NCBI RefSeq assembly: GCF_900109095.1
Contig: NZ_FNYZ01000001.1
Span: forward strand, 124,001 to 188,000
Source: Sphingobium sp. AP50
GTDB taxonomy: Bacteria; Pseudomonadota; Alphaproteobacteria; Sphingomonadales; Sphingomonadaceae
Length of the DNA: 64,000 nucleotides
Reading direction: 5' to 3'
This document shows, piece by piece, positions 8,711 through 18,103 of the stretch. Within the stretch, counting starts at the first letter, position 1. Each line of letters begins with the position of its first letter. The position numbers and the translations under genes were made by a program. The notes under the pieces are model-generated. The model searched no databases and was not told where the DNA came from. It saw nothing but the letters and a program-made list of their open reading frames with translations.

Positions 8711-8756
8711 AAAAAATATGCCCAGCCTTTCTGAAAAGGCCGGGCATATTTTTTTA
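8711..8756. terminator. Bidirectional rho-independent terminator
   Basis: ATATGCCC-A-GCCTTT pairs with AAAGGC-C-GGGCATAT around CTGA. It is flanked by A6 on the left and T7 on the right, so it can stop transcription from both converging genes (the lipoprotein pair and the cyclophilin). Confidence 0.93.
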
Positions 8757-8780
8757 TCCATCAATCCAGCCGGTTGGCGC

Positions 8781-9233
8781 TCAGGCCACGGTCGCCTTGA
8801 TGATCTTGCCGGGGGTGCGCGGCGGCTCACCCTTGGGCAGCGCGTCGACATAGTCCATGCCCGACGTCACTTCGCCCCAGACGGTGTACTGGCCGTCGAG
8901 GAAGGTGGCATCGTCGAAGCAGATGAAGAACTGGCTGTTCGCGCTGTTCGGGTTGGACGAACGGGCCATCGAGCAGACGCCGCGGACATGCGGTTCGCGG
9001 CTGAATTCGGCCTTGATGTCGGGCAGCTTCGATCCGCCCATGCCGGTGCCGGTCGGATCGCCGCCCTGTGCCATGAAGCCGGGGATGACGCGGTGGAACA
9101 CGACACCGTCGTAAAAGCCGTCCTTGGCGAGCGTGGTGATGCGCTCGACATGGCCGGGCGCCAGGTCGGGACGCAGCTTGATCACGACGTCGCCGCCGCT
9201 GTCGAGGGTGAAGGTCAGGGTTTCGTCGGCCAT
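8781..9233 (-). CDS. Cyclophilin-type peptidyl-prolyl isomerase
   Basis: 150 residues, a compact cytoplasmic PpiB-like cyclophilin with no signal peptide. Motifs are FHRVIPGFMAQGGDP, the GTGMGG loop, NSANSQFFIC and the DGQYTVWGEV strand, where eukaryotic cyclophilins carry Trp-bearing binding residues. It catalyses cis-trans isomerisation of Xaa-Pro bonds. It is divergent from mgtE and ends at the bidirectional terminator. Confidence 0.95.
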   Translation of the reverse strand: MADETLTFTLDSGGDVVIKLRPDLAPGHVERITTLAKDGFYDGVVFHRVIPGFMAQGGDPTGTGMGGSKLPDIKAEFSREPHVRGVCSMARSSNPNSANSQFFICFDDATFLDGQYTVWGEVTSGMDYVDALPKGEPPRTPGKIIKATVA

Positions 9234-9378
9234 GGGAATCCTCTCTTGCCGGGGAAGGGTATGGGGAGCCCATATAAAGGCTAATGAGGCGGATGGAAGC
9301 GCTGTCCCCCCATTGCAATTCTTTTGTGCATCGGCGAAAGCGACAGAATGTTACAGGAACCGGACAGTAGGGGGCGCT

Positions 9379-10812
9379 ATGAGCGAGCGCGGCGATACAG
9401 CCGAACCCCTTGTGCATGGGGAAGAATTTGACGACATTCTGATCGATCAGGCCGAAACCGGCCTGGACGAGGATGACCGGCTGAAACCTGAATTCCTGAC
9501 CGCCGTGCTCGACGCGGTGGAGGATGGCGACAGCGAAGCGGCGCGCGACCTCGTTTCGCCACTGCACCCGGCAGATATCGCCGACCTTCTGGAACTGACC
9601 CCTTCGGAACGGCGTGGTGCCGTGGCGGCGGCGCTCGGCGATCTGGTCGGCGCGGAGGTTCTGTCCGAACTGAACGACTATGTTCGCGACGACCTGATCG
9701 GCGCACTGGCGCCCGAACAGGTCGCCGAATTTGCCGCCGAACTCGACACCGACGACGCCGTCGCCATCATCGAGGATATGGAGGAGGCCGACCAGCAGGC
9801 CGTCCTCGACGCGATGGAGCCGGAAGACCGCGCCGCGATCCAGAGCGCGCTGTCCTACCCGGAGGAATCTGCCGGCCGTCTGATGCAGCGCGATCTGGTC
9901 GCGGTGCCCGAACATATGACGGTCGGTCAGGTGATCGACTATCTGCGCGACAATCAGGATCTGACCCGCGACTTCTGGGAAATCTTCGTCGTCGACGCCG
10001 CGCACAAACCGATCGGCACCTGCCAGCTCAGCTGGGTACTGACCTGCCCGCGCGGCATCGCCATGGCGGACCTGATGAAGCGGGAACAGACGCTGATCCC
10101 GGTCGACATGGATCAGGAAGAGGTCGCGCTGCGCTTCCAGAAATATGCACTGATCTCCGCCGCTGTAGTGGATGGCAGCGGCCGTCTGGTCGGCATGATC
10201 ACGGTCGATGACGTCGTTCACATCATTTCCGAGGAAGCGGGCGAGGATATCCTCCGCCTGTCGGGTGCGGGCGAAGGCGACATCAACCAGCCGATCCTGA
10301 TGACGGTGCGCACGCGCCTTGTCTGGCTGGTGGTCAATCTGGGCACCGCGATGATCGCCGCTTCGGTCGTCGGCCTGTTCGAAAAGACGATCGAGCATCT
10401 GGCGCTGCTGGCGGCGCTGATGGGCATTGTGTCGGGCATGGGCGGCAATGCGGGCACGCAGACGCTGGCGGTGATGGTGCGCGCCATCGCCACCAATCAG
10501 GTGACGAGTTCGAACACCATGCGCATGATCGGGCGCGAATTCCGCATCGCCGCGACCAACGGATCGGTGCTGGGCGTGCTGATCGGCATCGGTTCCTATC
10601 TGGTCTATGGCCAATTGGGACTCTCGTTGGTGTTCGCCGCCGCGATCCTGATCAACAATATGGTGGCGGGGCTGGCCGGTGTGCTGATCCCGGTGACGCT
10701 GGACCGCTCCAATATCGATCCGGCGGTATCCTCGGCCGTGTTCGTCACGATGATGACCGATTCGCTGGGTTTCTTCACCTTCCTCGGGCTGGCGACGATC
10801 TTCCTCACCTGA
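9379..10812 (+). CDS. mgtE: Magnesium transporter MgtE
   Basis: 477 residues from the ATG at 9379; upstream codons in the same frame do not resemble the family. It has an acidic N-domain of helical repeats (about 35-150), a CBS pair (LMQRDLVAVPEHMTV ... GMITVDDVVHII, about 165-280) that acts as a Mg2+ sensor, and five membrane helices carrying the family signature MGGNAGTQ. It is an inner-membrane Mg2+ channel gated by cytosolic Mg2+. No Mg riboswitch is recognisable in the 145-bp leader. Confidence 0.96.
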   Translation: MSERGDTAEPLVHGEEFDDILIDQAETGLDEDDRLKPEFLTAVLDAVEDGDSEAARDLVSPLHPADIADLLELTPSERRGAVAAALGDLVGAEVLSELNDYVRDDLIGALAPEQVAEFAAELDTDDAVAIIEDMEEADQQAVLDAMEPEDRAAIQSALSYPEESAGRLMQRDLVAVPEHMTVGQVIDYLRDNQDLTRDFWEIFVVDAAHKPIGTCQLSWVLTCPRGIAMADLMKREQTLIPVDMDQEEVALRFQKYALISAAVVDGSGRLVGMITVDDVVHIISEEAGEDILRLSGAGEGDINQPILMTVRTRLVWLVVNLGTAMIAASVVGLFEKTIEHLALLAALMGIVSGMGGNAGTQTLAVMVRAIATNQVTSSNTMRMIGREFRIAATNGSVLGVLIGIGSYLVYGQLGLSLVFAAAILINNMVAGLAGVLIPVTLDRSNIDPAVSSAVFVTMMTDSLGFFTFLGLATIFLT

Positions 10813-10854
10813 CGCATTGATCCGCAACCGCCCCGCGCCCATCTAGACCCGCTC

Positions 10855-11253
10855 ATGCCGCTGCACATCACCAAGATCGCCTTTCAGAGCGAAAGCCCCG
10901 CTACCCTGCGCGCCTGGCTGGAAAGCCATGCCGGGGAGGCGCGGATCACCACCCGCTATCTGCCCAAGCGGGTGGAGGAAATGGCCGGCGGATCGCTCTA
11001 CTGGATTCACGGCCATATGCTGGTCGGCCGCAGCCCGATCCTGGGTTTCGAGGAGACGGGGCAGGGCCGCTATTGGGTCCGGCTGGAACCGCGCCTGATC
11101 CCCGTGCGCAGCCAGCCCAAGCGCGCGCATCAGGGCTGGCGCTATCTGGAGGGGAAGGACGCTCCGGCCGACCTCAATGATGGCGAGATGGACGACCGGG
11201 ACGCCATGCCGCCCGCGCTGCTGGGCGAACTGACGCGGCTGGGGCTGGTCTGA
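10855..11253 (+). CDS. DUF1489-family protein
   Basis: 132 residues. It resembles the alphaproteobacterial DUF1489 family: MPLHITKIAFQSES, LYWIHGHMLVGRSPILGF, and a C-terminal block of proline, aspartate and leucine residues. It is a soluble protein of unknown function. It follows mgtE by 42 bp on the same strand and may be co-transcribed. Confidence 0.85.
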   Translation: MPLHITKIAFQSESPATLRAWLESHAGEARITTRYLPKRVEEMAGGSLYWIHGHMLVGRSPILGFEETGQGRYWVRLEPRLIPVRSQPKRAHQGWRYLEGKDAPADLNDGEMDDRDAMPPALLGELTRLGLV

Positions 11254-11387
11254 CCGCAATCGCGGCGGGCTGTCAGATCCCGCCTTCCCCTGTCTGATAC
11301 ATGCGCTTGCAGTCGCAGTAGGATTTCACCGCAAAACCATGGGATGAAACCGTCTATGTAAGGCATGTCGCGGCCAGGGAGGCGCAT

Positions 11388-11903
11388 ATGGCGGGTGTCA
11401 TCACAGACGCATGCATCAAATGCAAATATATGGATTGCGTCGAGGTTTGCCCTGTCGACGCCTTCTATGAAGGCGAGAATATGCTCGTCATCAATCCGCT
11501 GGAATGCGTCGATTGCGGTTGTTGCATTGAGGAATGCCCGGTGGACGCCATCGTCTTCGACACCGAACTGCGTGCCGAGCCGTGGATCGAATTGAACGCG
11601 AAATATTCGCTGCTCTGGCCGAACATCGTCGCCAAGAGCAAACAAGGCTTTCCCGACGCAGACCAGTTCCGATCGGAAACCGGGAAATTCGATCGCTATT
11701 TTTCGTCTGAACCCGGAGCGGGTGAGCCTCCGCCGCCTATCAGATCAACGCACGCCGGTTCCTGCGCCAAATGCAGGCAGAAGCCCTCCCTGTTGCGAAG
11801 GGCGATGCTGGTGATCGGCGGCCTGGTCCTGTTTCTTGCTCTTTCCGCTGGCGCCTTGATCTTGCTGGGCATGCTGCTCTTTTCGTTCAATCCCGGTCAT
11901 TAG
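11388..11903 (+). CDS. fdxA: Seven-iron ferredoxin with a C-terminal membrane tail
   Basis: 171 residues; ordinary FdxA is about 110. Residues 1-108 match FdxA: ligands Cys9, Cys12, Cys17, Cys21-Pro and Cys40, Cys43, Cys46, Cys50-Pro for one 3Fe-4S and one 4Fe-4S cluster, followed by the [13 protein letters not shown] helix. Beyond this come a proline-rich linker, a CAKC motif (about 124-127) and a single hydrophobic helix (about 138-165). The start follows GGGAGG. The tail would tether an electron carrier to the inner membrane. No partner gene is adjacent. Confidence 0.88.
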   Translation: MAGVITDACIKCKYMDCVEVCPVDAFYEGENMLVINPLECVDCGCCIEECPVDAIVFDTELRAEPWIELNAKYSLLWPNIVAKSKQGFPDADQFRSETGKFDRYFSSEPGAGEPPPPIRSTHAGSCAKCRQKPSLLRRAMLVIGGLVLFLALSAGALILLGMLLFSFNPGH

Positions 11904-11930
11904 AGCAAGCAGGGTGCAACGGGGGCAGCC

Positions 11931-12545
11931 TCACCCCTTTCGCCCGATCCCCCGTTCGATCAGCGCGTTGGCGATGGCGGCGATCTCCTCGGCCGGGCGG
12001 CTGTCGTCCCACACGCCATAGCGCAGGCCCAGAAACACGTTCATGCCCATGATCGCCCAGGCATGGACTTCCTCCACATCGGCGCGCACGTCGCCGCGCT
12101 CCGCTGCCTTGGTCAGGCGGGATGCCATGCGGCTGGCGGTGTTCTCATAATGGGCGCGATAGGCGGCAGAATCGACGAACTCCGCCTCGTCGATGATACG
12201 ATAGATTTCCTTGTGCGCGCGGGCGAACTCCAGAAAGCTGAGCAGCCCGACCCGTTCGGCATCGATGCCGTCCCGCGCATCGGCAATGCGTGGGGATACA
12301 TAGTCGCGCACCTGCCCGGACATGTCGTTTACCAGCGCACGGAAAATATCGTCCTTGCTGTCGAAATAGGTGTAGAAACTGCCCAGCGCACAGCCCGCCC
12401 GGCGGGTGATGCCGCTGATAGATCCTTCATGAAATCCCTTCTCGCCAAATTCGGCCGCAGCGGCGGATAGCAGCGCGCGACGAGTGCGCTCGCCCCGCGC
12501 GGTACGCGGCGTCTTGTCGTCCTTTGCGGCGGCACTTTCCGTCAT
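11931..12545 (-). CDS. TetR-family transcriptional regulator
   Basis: 204 residues from the ATG at 12545, preceded by AGGAG; a longer in-frame start 42 bases upstream lacks a ribosome site. The N-terminal helix-turn-helix covers about 18-62 (TRRALLSAAAAEFGEKGFHE ... GSFYTYFDSKDDIF). The C-terminal helices form a ligand pocket. It is divergent from the TonB receptor, and the shared 161-bp region has a perfect palindrome over a promoter-like sequence, so it probably represses the receptor/MFS pair. The ligand is unknown. Confidence 0.92.
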   Translation of the reverse strand: MTESAAAKDDKTPRTARGERTRRALLSAAAAEFGEKGFHEGSISGITRRAGCALGSFYTYFDSKDDIFRALVNDMSGQVRDYVSPRIADARDGIDAERVGLLSFLEFARAHKEIYRIIDEAEFVDSAAYRAHYENTASRMASRLTKAAERGDVRADVEEVHAWAIMGMNVFLGLRYGVWDDSRPAEEIAAIANALIERGIGRKG

Positions 12546-12611
12546 GTCCACTCCTGAAACTCTGTGTTCTTTTTGCCGCAGCATCACGCTCTCGTCCCCC
12601 GCCTCTTATTT

Positions 12612-12640
12612 CAAGTTGAAAGCTGGTTCAACTTTCATTA
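12612..12640 (+). promoter_or_regulatory. TetR operator overlapping a promoter
   Basis: AAGTTGAA (12612-12619) and TTCAACTT (12626-12633) form a perfect 8-6-8 palindrome. TTGAAA at 12615-12620 could be a -35 element, with TTATCG or TATCGA 17-18 bases further as a weak -10 for the TonB-receptor gene. Location and symmetry fit the divergent TetR protein. Confidence 0.65.
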
Positions 12641-12706
12641 TCGAGTCGATCAAGGCAAAGCGACCCGGCAGACCGGGCGCGCCAATTTCAGGAGAGGACC
12701 GACCCG

Positions 12707-15016
12707 ATGAAGGCCCATCAGACATTACGCGCGTTCGCGCTCGCTTCCGCCGCCTGGGGTGGCGTGATCGCCCTGCCGGTACTGGCGCAGGATAATGGTC
12801 CGGCGGTGGACGATACCGGCACCGATATCGTCGTCACCGCCCGCCGCCGCGAAGAAAGCCTGCTGAGCGTGCCGATCGCCGTCAGCGCCTTTTCCGGCGA
12901 GGCGCTGGAGCGCAGCGGCGCGCTGGACATCACCGATATTTCCAACGTCACCCCCAACACCACGCTGGAAAATTCGCGCGGCACCAATTCGACGCTGACC
13001 GCCTTCATTCGTGGCGTGGGTCAGCAGGATCCGGTGCCGGGGTTCGAAGCGGGCATCGGCATCTATCTGGACGACGTCTATCTCAACCGGCCGCAGGCGT
13101 CGGTGCTGGATATCTATGATGTGGAGCGGATCGAAGTGCTGCGCGGGCCGCAGGGCACGCTCTATGGCCGCAACACCATCGGCGGGGCGGTCAAATATGT
13201 GACCAAGTCGCTGCCCGACGAATTTTCGCTCAAGCTGCGCGGCACCTATGGCAGCTATGATCAGGCGGACGGCGTGCTGACCGTCAGCACGCCGATCAGC
13301 GATCTGATTCGCGTCGGCGGGTCGGTGGCGCGCTTGTCGCGCGGCGGCTTTGGCGAAAATCTGACGCTGGGTATCGACAATTATAACAAGGACGTCTGGG
13401 CCGGGCGCGGCACGGTGGAGATTGGCGGCAATGGCCAGCCGGTGCTGATCCGCATTTCGGGCGACTATACCCGCGACAAGTCCAATGCCCGCAACGGCCA
13501 TCGCCTGATCCCCGGCCTGGTATCGGGCGCGCCGGTGCTGGACGATGTGTTCGATACTCGCGCGGGCCTCAACAATCCGAGACAGGATGTGAAGGCCTAT
13601 GGTCTGGCGATGAACATCACCGCCGAACTGTCCGATCATTTCACGCTGCGGTCGATCAGCGCCTGGCGCAAGGATACCAGCTACACCCCGATCGATTTCG
13701 ATGCGCTCCCCGCGGTAGATGTCGACGTCCCCGCCGTCTATCGCAACGAGCAGTTGAGCCAGGAATGGCAGCTTCTCTATGAAAGCGACCGGGTGAAGGG
13801 GCTGCTGGGCTTCTATTATCTCGATGCGAAAGCGGCGACCTCCTTCGACGTGCTGCTAGGCCTCACCGGCGCGGCGATCGGCTTTCCCGGCCTCAACGGC
13901 TATACGGCGGGTGATGTGCGGACCGACACATGGTCGGTGTTCGGCGACTTCACCTTCGACTTCACCGATCAGATCAGCCTGTCGGTCGGTGGGCGCTACA
14001 CCAATGACAAGCGGTCGGCCTATATCCTCAAGCAAAACCGGATCAGCGGCACCTCGCCCGAATTTGGCGGCGCCGATCCGATCGTGATCGCCACCGCGAC
14101 CAATTTCCGCGGCACCCGCACCTTCAAGGAATTCACGCCGCGCGCATCGCTCAGCTACAAGCCGGCGCAGGACCACATGGTCTATGCCTCCTACAGCAAG
14201 GGGTTCAAGGGTGGCGGCTTTGACCCGCGCGGGTCGGGCACCTCGGCGCCCGACAGCAATGGTGACGGAGTACGCAGCTATCAGGAAATCTACGACTTTC
14301 TGTCCTTCGACCCGGAAAAGGTCGACAGCTATGAAGTCGGCTACAAGGCTTCCCTGTTCGATCGCCGCCTGAGCCTCAGCCTGGCGGGCTTCTTCTCCAA
14401 CTATAAAGACGTCCAGATCCCCGGATCGGTCGGCTGTCTGGTCGGCGGCGTACAGAGCTTCTGCGGCATCACCACCAACGCGGCCAAGGCGGATATCAAG
14501 GGTATCGAGGCGGAAGCCAACGCCCTGCTGGCGCGCGATTTCGCGGGCGACGGATCAAGTCTGCGCTTCGTTGGCGCGCTGGGTTATGTCGACGCCAAAT
14601 ATAAGCGCTTCATCGGCCCGACCGGGGTAGACGTGTCGGACATCCGCACCTTCCAGAATACGCCCAAATGGACCGTGTCTGGCACGCTCAATGCCGGCGT
14701 GGCGATGGCGGGCGGATCGCTCGACCTGTCCACGACCCTGTCCTATCGCAGCCTGACCCATCAGTTCGAAGTGCCGATCCCGGCGCTCGACCAGCCGGGC
14801 TATGCGCTGCTGGATGCCAGCATCGTGTGGACCTCCGCCGACGATCATTATTCGCTGGGCCTGCATGGCAAGAACCTGACCGACAAACATTATATCACGT
14901 CGGGCTATAATTATCAGTCGGCCACCGGCGTTTCCACGCTGGGCCGGGAAGGCGTGCTGACCGCCTTCTACGGCAATCCGCGACAGGTCTTCCTGACCGG
15001 TACGGTGAAATTCTGA
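12707..15016 (+). CDS. TonB-dependent outer-membrane receptor
   Basis: 769 residues. A signal peptide ends at VLAQ. A TonB box-like segment, DIVVTARRREESLLSVP (about 44-60), precedes the plug domain (to about 165, with RIEVLRGPQGTLYGRNTIGGAV), then a 22-strand barrel ending in TVKF. AGGAGAGGA precedes the ATG. The layout is that of sphingomonad receptors for small organic substrates rather than classic siderophore receptors. It is followed by an MFS importer, so the two probably move one substrate across both membranes. The substrate is unknown. Confidence 0.94.
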   Translation: MKAHQTLRAFALASAAWGGVIALPVLAQDNGPAVDDTGTDIVVTARRREESLLSVPIAVSAFSGEALERSGALDITDISNVTPNTTLENSRGTNSTLTAFIRGVGQQDPVPGFEAGIGIYLDDVYLNRPQASVLDIYDVERIEVLRGPQGTLYGRNTIGGAVKYVTKSLPDEFSLKLRGTYGSYDQADGVLTVSTPISDLIRVGGSVARLSRGGFGENLTLGIDNYNKDVWAGRGTVEIGGNGQPVLIRISGDYTRDKSNARNGHRLIPGLVSGAPVLDDVFDTRAGLNNPRQDVKAYGLAMNITAELSDHFTLRSISAWRKDTSYTPIDFDALPAVDVDVPAVYRNEQLSQEWQLLYESDRVKGLLGFYYLDAKAATSFDVLLGLTGAAIGFPGLNGYTAGDVRTDTWSVFGDFTFDFTDQISLSVGGRYTNDKRSAYILKQNRISGTSPEFGGADPIVIATATNFRGTRTFKEFTPRASLSYKPAQDHMVYASYSKGFKGGGFDPRGSGTSAPDSNGDGVRSYQEIYDFLSFDPEKVDSYEVGYKASLFDRRLSLSLAGFFSNYKDVQIPGSVGCLVGGVQSFCGITTNAAKADIKGIEAEANALLARDFAGDGSSLRFVGALGYVDAKYKRFIGPTGVDVSDIRTFQNTPKWTVSGTLNAGVAMAGGSLDLSTTLSYRSLTHQFEVPIPALDQPGYALLDASIVWTSADDHYSLGLHGKNLTDKHYITSGYNYQSATGVSTLGREGVLTAFYGNPRQVFLTGTVKF

Positions 15017-15034
15017 TCTTCGTCCAACTCCTCC

Positions 15035-15096
15035 CGTTCGGTTCGAGCTTGTCGAGAACCCGCGCACAACGGTTCTCGACAAGCTCGAACCGAACG
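15035..15096. repeat. Perfect 26-bp inverted repeat
   Basis: The arms at 15035-15060 and 15071-15096 are exact complements around a 10-bp loop. Each contains GAGCTTGTCGAGAACC or its complement. It is related in layout to family A and sits between the receptor and transporter genes, where it may weaken read-through or protect mRNA ends. Confidence 0.9.
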
Positions 15097-15113
15097 AAGA
15101 TGGGTAAGTGCCT

Positions 15114-16364
15114 ATGACCGACCGAACCTCTTCCCCCGCCTATCGCGGTGTCGTGCTGGCGATGCTGCTGCTGGTCTATACGTTCAACTTCCTCGACCGG
15201 CAGATTCTCGGCATCCTCGCCGGGCCGATCAAGGCGGAGTTGCAGCTGACCGACACCCAACTCGGCGCGCTGGGCGGCATCGCCTTCGCGCTGCTCTATT
15301 CGACCTTGGCGATCCCGCTGGCGCTGCTGGCGGACCGGACGAGCCGGACCTGGGTGATCACCGTCAGCCTCGCCATCTGGAGCGGCTTTACCGCCCTGTG
15401 CGGCGTGGCGGGCAATTTCACCCAGATGTTCCTGTTCCGCATCGGCGTGGGCGTGGGGGAGGCGGGCGGCGTCGCACCCTCCTATGCCGTCATCAGCGAC
15501 TATTTCCCCCAGCATCAGCGGGCACGGGCGCTGTCCATCTATTCGCTCGGCATTCCGCTGGGGTCGGCGGGCGGCGTGCTGCTGGGCGGCTATATCGCGC
15601 AGACGGTCGAATGGCGCACCGCCTTCATCGCGGTCGGCATCATGGGCATCCTGATCGCGCCACTTTTCCGGCTAGTGGTGCGCGAACCCGCACGGCCAGT
15701 GCAGGCTGGCGATGCCGTGCCGGTCAGCGCCGTGTTCGGCATCCTCGCCGCCAAGCGCAGCTTCTGGATGCTGGCGCTGGGAGCGGCGTGCAGTTCGATG
15801 TGCGGCTATGGCGTCGCCTTCTGGCTGCCCAGCCTGCTGATGCGCAGCTTTGGTCTGGACCTGATCGGCGCGGGGCAATTTCTGGGCGGACTGCTGCTGA
15901 TCGGCGGCGTGGCGGGCGTGCTGCTGGGCGGCTTTCTGGGCGATCGCATGGGCGGCCGGGACAAGGCCTATTATGCCTGGGTGCCGGCGGTCAGCTATAT
16001 CGTCGGCATGCCCCTGTTCGTGGTGGGCGTATTGTCGTCCAGCGTCACTTTCGCCTTCGCCCTGTTCCTGATCCCGCAGGCTCTGGTCTATGTCTGGCTC
16101 GGCCCGGTGCTGACCGCCGTGCAGCATCTGGTGCCGCCGCAGATGCGGGCCAGCGCCTCGGCGACCTTCCTGCTGATCAACAACCTCGTCGGGCTGGGGC
16201 TGGGAAGCTGGGCGGTCGGCAGCCTGTCCGACGCGCTGACGCCGACTTATGGCAATGAGGCGCTGCGTTATGCGATCGTCGCGGCGCTGGGATTTTACTT
16301 GCTTGCCGGGCTATTCATGGCGCTGGCGGGCAAGGCGCTGCGCAAGGACTGGGTCGCGGCGTGA
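15114..16364 (+). CDS. Spinster-type MFS transporter
   Basis: 416 residues with about 12 membrane helices, starting at the ATG at 15114 rather than the GTG two codons earlier. Features include YTFNFLDRQILGILAGPIK in helix 1, the MFS motif ADRTSRTW between helices 2 and 3, and RIGVGVGEAGGVAPSYAVISDYF in helix 4-5, as in spinster-like carriers. It is downstream of the TonB receptor and presumably imports its substrate or exports a related compound. Confidence 0.9.
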   Translation: MTDRTSSPAYRGVVLAMLLLVYTFNFLDRQILGILAGPIKAELQLTDTQLGALGGIAFALLYSTLAIPLALLADRTSRTWVITVSLAIWSGFTALCGVAGNFTQMFLFRIGVGVGEAGGVAPSYAVISDYFPQHQRARALSIYSLGIPLGSAGGVLLGGYIAQTVEWRTAFIAVGIMGILIAPLFRLVVREPARPVQAGDAVPVSAVFGILAAKRSFWMLALGAACSSMCGYGVAFWLPSLLMRSFGLDLIGAGQFLGGLLLIGGVAGVLLGGFLGDRMGGRDKAYYAWVPAVSYIVGMPLFVVGVLSSSVTFAFALFLIPQALVYVWLGPVLTAVQHLVPPQMRASASATFLLINNLVGLGLGSWAVGSLSDALTPTYGNEALRYAIVAALGFYLLAGLFMALAGKALRKDWVAA

Positions 16365-16382
16365 CGCCACGACCCACCCTAT

Positions 16383-17960
16383 TTACCGTTCCTTGGTCGC
16401 GCTGAACTTCACCTTGGGGTGGCGCTCCTGCTGATAGCCGATGTCCCAGGCGCTGCGGGCCATGAAGACCAGATTGCCATCGCGATCCTTGGCCATGTTG
16501 GCGCCATTATAGCTGACCAGATCCTTGATCGCAGCATCATCGCCACTGATCCAGCGCGCGGTGTCGAAGGGGGAGGGTTCCAGCCCCGCCGCAACCTTAT
16601 ATTCGGCTTCCAGCCGGCTGATCAGCACTTCGAGCTGAAGCTGGCCGACCACGCCGACGATCCAGTTGCTGCCGATTTCCGGATAGAAGACCTGAATCAC
16701 GCCCTCTTCGGACAGGTCGTCCAGCGCCTTGCGCAGTTGCTTGGTCTTGGTCGGGTCTTTCAACTGCACCCGGCGCAGGATTTCCGGCGCGAAGTTCGGC
16801 AGGCCGGTGAAGCGCAGGCCCGGCTTTTCGCTCAGCGTATCGCCTACGCGCAGCGCGCCATGATTGGGGATGCCGATGATGTCGCCGGGGAAAGCCTCGT
16901 CCGCCAGCTCGCGATCCTGCGCGAAGAAGAGGATGGGCGAATGCACCGCCAGCGCCTTGCCGCTGCCGCTGGGCGTCAGCTTCATGCCGCGTTTGAACTT
17001 GCCCGACACCAGCCGCATGAAGGCGATGCGGTCGCGGTGCATCGGGTCCATATTCGCCTGCACCTTGAAGATGAAGCCGGTGACTTCGCTCTGGTCGGGT
17101 TCGACGGCGGCGGGTTCGGCCGGCTGCGATCGGGGCGCGGGGGCATGGGCGGACAGGGCATCGATCAGTTCGGTGATGCCGAACAGTTTGAGCGCTGACC
17201 CGAAATAGACCGGGGTCAGGTCGCCCGCCCGATACCGGTCATGGTCGAACTCAGCATAGCCGCCCTGCGCCAGTTCCGCCTCTTCGCGCAGCCTGTCCAG
17301 CGCGCGGTCGGACAGATGATCGGCCAGCTTCGGATCGTCCAGGCCGCTGAACTGATGACGGGTGCCGTCAAATTCACGGCTGGGGCCGACGGGCTGCATC
17401 AGCCGGTTGGTGGCGAAATCGTAAATGCCCTCGAACTCGCCGCCCATGCCAGCGGGCCAGCTCATCGGGCAGACGTCGAGCTGCAACTGATCGGCCACTT
17501 CATCCAGCAGGCCAAAGACTTCGCGGCCTTCCCGGTCGACCTTGTTGACGAAGGTGATGATCGGCAGGTTGCGCAATCGGCACACTTCGAACAGCTTGCG
17601 CGTCTGCGGCTCGATACCCTTGGCCGCGTCGATCACCATCACGGCGGAGTCCACGGCGGTCAGCGTGCGATAGGTGTCCTCGCTGAAATCCTCATGCCCC
17701 GGCGTGTCGAGCAGGTTGAAGGTGATCGTCTCGCCGTCGCGCGTCCGCTCGAACGTCATGACCGAGGAGGTGACGGAGATGCCGCGCTGCTGCTCGATCT
17801 TCATCCAGTCGGACCGGGCGCGCCGATTGGCACCGCGCGCCTTGACCTCGCCCGCCAGATGGATCGCGCCACCTTCCAGCAGCAGCTTTTCGGTCAGCGT
17901 GGTCTTACCGGCGTCCGGGTGGGAAATGATCGCAAAGGTGCGGCGGGATGGGATGGTCAT
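16383..17960 (-). CDS. prfC: Peptide chain release factor 3
   Basis: 525 residues, standard RF3 length. GTPase motifs: G1 SHPDAGKTT, switch region RGISVTSSVM, G3 DTPGHEDF, G4 NKVD. Domains II and III follow, with the RF3-type C-terminus PKVKFSATKER. RF3 recycles RF1/RF2 from the ribosome after peptide release. It is transcribed alone, convergent with the MFS gene and followed on the left by only about 20 bp. Confidence 0.97.
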   Translation of the reverse strand: MTIPSRRTFAIISHPDAGKTTLTEKLLLEGGAIHLAGEVKARGANRRARSDWMKIEQQRGISVTSSVMTFERTRDGETITFNLLDTPGHEDFSEDTYRTLTAVDSAVMVIDAAKGIEPQTRKLFEVCRLRNLPIITFVNKVDREGREVFGLLDEVADQLQLDVCPMSWPAGMGGEFEGIYDFATNRLMQPVGPSREFDGTRHQFSGLDDPKLADHLSDRALDRLREEAELAQGGYAEFDHDRYRAGDLTPVYFGSALKLFGITELIDALSAHAPAPRSQPAEPAAVEPDQSEVTGFIFKVQANMDPMHRDRIAFMRLVSGKFKRGMKLTPSGSGKALAVHSPILFFAQDRELADEAFPGDIIGIPNHGALRVGDTLSEKPGLRFTGLPNFAPEILRRVQLKDPTKTKQLRKALDDLSEEGVIQVFYPEIGSNWIVGVVGQLQLEVLISRLEAEYKVAAGLEPSPFDTARWISGDDAAIKDLVSYNGANMAKDRDGNLVFMARSAWDIGYQQERHPKVKFSATKER

Positions 17961-17986
17961 ATCTGGCGGCTCTTGAAAACAGCCGT

Positions 17987-18082
17987 TCGCTCTGAGCTTG
18001 TCGAAGGGCAGTCCTCATTCTTTTGAAGAAGAACAGGGGTTAGCCTTATGGCTGCCTTCGGCTCGACAGGCTCAGTCCGAAC
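17987..18082. repeat. Family A repeat with an expanded loop
   Basis: Outer arms CGTTCG-CT-CTGAGCTTGTCGAAGG and CCTTCG-GCT-CGACAGGCTCAG-TC-CGAACG face each other imperfectly across a loop of about 43 bp, which contains TTCTTTTGAAGAAGAA, itself self-complementary. It lies between prfC and the epimerase-like gene, both leftward. Confidence 0.6.
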
Positions 18083-18103
18083 GGAATTCTTTAAACGCGC
18101 CCG

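Noticed and set aside
9234..9378. Possible Mg2+ riboswitch before mgtE
   Set aside because: The 145-bp leader shows no M-box-like series of helices and no terminator/antiterminator pair.
8827..10842. 671-codon minus-strand frame across mgtE and the cyclophilin
   Set aside because: It runs through two known genes and contains no recognisable domain.
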